Source: Streptomyces endocoffeicus
Lineage (GTDB): Bacteria; Actinomycetota; Actinomycetes; Streptomycetales; Streptomycetaceae
Direction of reading: 5' to 3'
Length of the DNA: 33,166 bases
Assembly (NCBI RefSeq): GCF_016741935.1
Contig: NZ_JAERRG010000059.1
Coordinates: 1 to 33,166, forward strand
The position numbers were made by a program, and so were the translations under genes. Positions 31,557 through 33,166 of this stretch are shown here, one piece after another. Position 1 is the stretch's first letter. The number at the start of each line of letters is the position of its first letter. The notes beneath the pieces were generated by a model that saw only the letters and a list, made by a program, of their open reading frames with translations, did not search any database and had not been told where the DNA came from.

Positions 31557-32486
31557 GTGGATGCTGAAGCACTGCGGACGTTCGTGGCCGTCGCCGAGAC
31601 CGGCCAGTTCCAGGCTGCTGCCGACAAGCTGGGGATCAGCCAGCAGGCGGTCTCCAAGCGGATCGCGGCCCTGGAGAGGCACATCGAGGTCACGCTCCTG
31701 GTGCGGACCTCCCGAGGCTCCCGGCTGAGCCTGGACGGGCAGGTTTTCCTGCCGCACGCCAAGAAGGTCCTGGCGGCCCTTGAGCAGGCCGAGCAGGCCG
31801 TGCGCCCCGGCAGCCGGCCCTTGCGCGTCGATGTCCTCAATCGGCGCATCTCCCCGGCCCAGGCCGTCTACCGGTTCTACCGCTCCCACCCCGAGACGGA
31901 CCTGGACGCGGTCACGCTGAGCAAGGAGAACGCCGCCCAGGCCGCCCAGGCGGTGCTCGAAGGGACCGTCGACGCGTCTTTCCGTGCCCTGCCGGCAGAC
32001 CAGGTCCCGGCCGGGATCAGCGCCGAACGACTCCTGGACGCACCCCTGGAGCTCCTGGTCGGCCCCGGCCACCCGCTAGCTGACGCGCCCTGGGTCAGTC
32101 CTGCGGACCTGGCTGGCCACCGCATCTGGATCCCCGGGATCAGGCCGGGCACGGAGTGGGCGGCGTTCTACCAGGCGCTGTCCGAGGCATTCGGCCTGAG
32201 CATCGACGCGCTCGGCCCCCACTTCGGTGACGAGGCCCTGATGGACGCGCTGGCCGACTCGGTCTCGCTGGCCACCCTCGTCGGCAGCGGGGACCGGTAC
32301 CTGTGGCCCCAGACCCACGACCTACGGCGCATCCCGTTGCACGACCCGACCCCGGTCTACCCGCACGTGCTGCTGTTTCGCAGCGGAGACCAGCACCCCG
32401 TGCTGACCGCGCTACGCGACCATCTGCGCACCGCAGGCCCGCGAACCCCGCACGACGCGTGGGCGCCGGACTGGGTGGACCGCTGA
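31557..32486 (+). CDS. LysR-family transcriptional regulator
   Basis: A 309-aa protein from GTG 31557 (GTGGAAG upstream); the frame is open to 31449 but the protein proper starts VDAEALRTFVAVAETGQFQA. The winged helix-turn-helix is textbook: AADKLGISQQAVSKRIAALE, then RHIEVTLLVRTSRGSRLSLD. The effector domain is complete: RPLRVDVLNRRISPAQAVYR, FRALPADQVPAGISAERLLD, ELLVGPGHPLADAPWVSPAD, LMDALADSVSLATLVGSG, ending in HPVLTALRDHL. It probably senses a small ligand and controls the divergent acetyltransferase gene and itself. Confidence 0.92.
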   Translation: MDAEALRTFVAVAETGQFQAAADKLGISQQAVSKRIAALERHIEVTLLVRTSRGSRLSLDGQVFLPHAKKVLAALEQAEQAVRPGSRPLRVDVLNRRISPAQAVYRFYRSHPETDLDAVTLSKENAAQAAQAVLEGTVDASFRALPADQVPAGISAERLLDAPLELLVGPGHPLADAPWVSPADLAGHRIWIPGIRPGTEWAAFYQALSEAFGLSIDALGPHFGDEALMDALADSVSLATLVGSGDRYLWPQTHDLRRIPLHDPTPVYPHVLLFRSGDQHPVLTALRDHLRTAGPRTPHDAWAPDWVDR

Positions 32487-32555
32487 CCAGGCGACCGAAT
32501 TGGCAGACAGGCCCTAGTCCTGATCACGCGCAAGCCATCAAACTGTCATGCCGAA

Positions 32556-32588
32556 CGAGTGGGCCCCTCCCGGGAAGGGGCCCACTCG
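32556..32588. terminator. Terminator downstream of the LysR gene
   Basis: CGAGTGGGCCCCT (32556-32568) pairs perfectly with AGGGGCCCACTCG (32576-32588) around a 7-nt loop, 69 nt after the LysR stop. A 13-bp perfect GC-rich stem without a long T-run is typical for this genus. Confidence 0.75.
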
Positions 32589-32704
32589 CCTCTTGCGCAG
32601 AGGCAATGAAGCCCGGCGGCCTCAAAGACCACCGCGGGTAGCGCCAACGGGGCCACTCCATCGTGCGGACGGAATCTGTCCGCAGGGGTCGGTAGCGTTC
32701 CCTC

Positions 32705-33166
32705 ATGCCGAACATCGTGCTCGACCGCCGTACACTCAACCGGGCTCTGCTGGACCGCCAGCTGTTGCTGGAACGCTCCGAGATGTCCGCTCTGGATGCG
32801 ATCGAGCACCTGGTGGGCATGCAGTCGCAGGCGCCGGACGCGCCCTACGTCGGGCTCTGGACCCGGCTGAAGCGCTTCTCGTTCGCCGAGCTGGCGGGAC
32901 TGATGACCGAACGCCGCGCGGTGCGGATCGTGCTGATGCGGGGAACAGTGCATCTGGTGAGCGCGTCGGACGCCCTGGCGCTGCGGCCGGTGGTGCAGCC
33001 GATGCTCGACCGTCAGTTCCGTAGCAGCGCCTGGGCGCGCGGAATGCGGGGTGTGGACCGGGAGGAGCTGGTGGCTGCCGGGCGGGCGCTGGTGGGGGAG
33101 CGGGCGCGGAATCCGGCGGAGCTGCGGGCAGCGCTGGGTGAACGGTGGCCGGAGGCGGATCCCGGC
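32705..33166 (+). CDS. AlkZ-like winged-helix DNA-binding/glycosylase-family protein, 3' end outside the window
   Basis: The visible 154 residues start MPNIVLDRRTLNRALLDRQL and contain ALDAIEHLVGMQSQAPDAPY followed by VGLWTRLKRFSFAELAGLMT, and then RIVLMRGTVHLVSASDALAL. This is the N-terminal part of the winged-helix DNA-binding family (HTH_42, formerly DUF1006) that includes AlkZ, a DNA glycosylase acting on interstrand cross-links and alkylated purines. The Q-S-Q at residues 40-42 corresponds to the conserved Q-x-Q catalytic motif of AlkZ. ATG 32705 is preceded by only a weak GGGG, 13 or more nt away. The remaining 200 or so residues lie beyond the edge. Many Streptomyces have several such genes, and those outside antibiotic clusters have no proven role. 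Confidence 0.8.
   Translation, partial: MPNIVLDRRTLNRALLDRQLLLERSEMSALDAIEHLVGMQSQAPDAPYVGLWTRLKRFSFAELAGLMTERRAVRIVLMRGTVHLVSASDALALRPVVQPMLDRQFRSSAWARGMRGVDREELVAAGRALVGERARNPAELRAALGERWPEADPG

Noticed and set aside
1..33166. Anti-phage defence or toxin-antitoxin system
   Set aside because: I looked for nuclease, helicase, reverse transcriptase, TIR, Abi and paired small toxin-antitoxin genes; none is supported in this window.

Overview
The window is high-GC actinobacterial DNA that reads as Streptomyces. The coding regions show strong GC bias at third positions, GTG starts are frequent, and the gene content is typical of the genus: a SpoIIE-type phosphatase fused to an anti-sigma-like ATPase domain, a PadR/HAAS pair, a PGRP-type amidase, LacI, LysR, AraC and TetR regulators, and IS5, IS1182 and IS4-type transposase debris. 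No rRNA, tRNA or CRISPR array was seen. The mixture of intact single genes and many broken ones looks like a genomic junkyard or island, perhaps towards a chromosome arm, rather than a conserved core segment.

Layout. 1-2178 (minus): a kynureninase translationally coupled to an amino-acid permease that runs off the left edge. 2179-3882: no intact gene; a 170-bp element bounded by 24-bp inverted repeats, then remnants of an IS1182-like transposase, an IS5-like transposase and a LysR regulator. 3928-6735: a large membrane sensor phosphatase/ATPase (Cache-like, PAS, GAF, PP2C, HATPase). 6919-7495: an internally deleted IS5-type element with both ends kept. 7732-8986 (minus): an aminoglycoside-nucleotidyltransferase-like protein and a small unassigned protein. 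9380-11330: a PadR regulator with a candidate palindromic operator, followed by its membrane partner. 11331-12814: iteron-like repeats, one hypothetical ORF and an MmyB-domain fragment, suggesting an old integrative element.

12815-15427: an alpha/beta hydrolase (cofactor-free haloperoxidase type) converging on an unusual SDR protein, then a damaged Tat-exported MBL-fold hydrolase. 15428-18160: a frameshifted proline-iminopeptidase-like gene, an AraC regulator and a broken MucR/Ros-type zinc-finger gene. 18161-19390: mostly empty. 19391-22828: a very large secreted, multi-domain GH29-like glycoside hydrolase whose base composition is visibly lower in GC than its neighbours. Small remnants of other carbohydrate-binding proteins flank it, and a perfect 30-nt palindrome follows it.

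23415-25182: an IS4-type tail, then a divergent TetR/quinone-oxidoreductase pair with two nearly identical operators. 25435-29313 (minus): a collapsed IS5 transposase, a LacI regulator and a secreted PGRP-type amidase. 29569-30870: a headless TetR and an IS5 transposase broken by a six-copy 7-bp repeat and a deletion. 30923-32486: an acetyltransferase divergent from a LysR regulator with a palindrome between them. 32705-33166: an AlkZ-like winged-helix protein cut by the right edge.

No clear multi-gene novel system is visible. The most interesting items are the foreign GH29-like enzyme with its flanking debris, the twin-operator TetR module, the 7-bp repeat, the PadR palindrome, the SDR lacking its catalytic Tyr and Lys, and the 170-bp inverted-repeat element.
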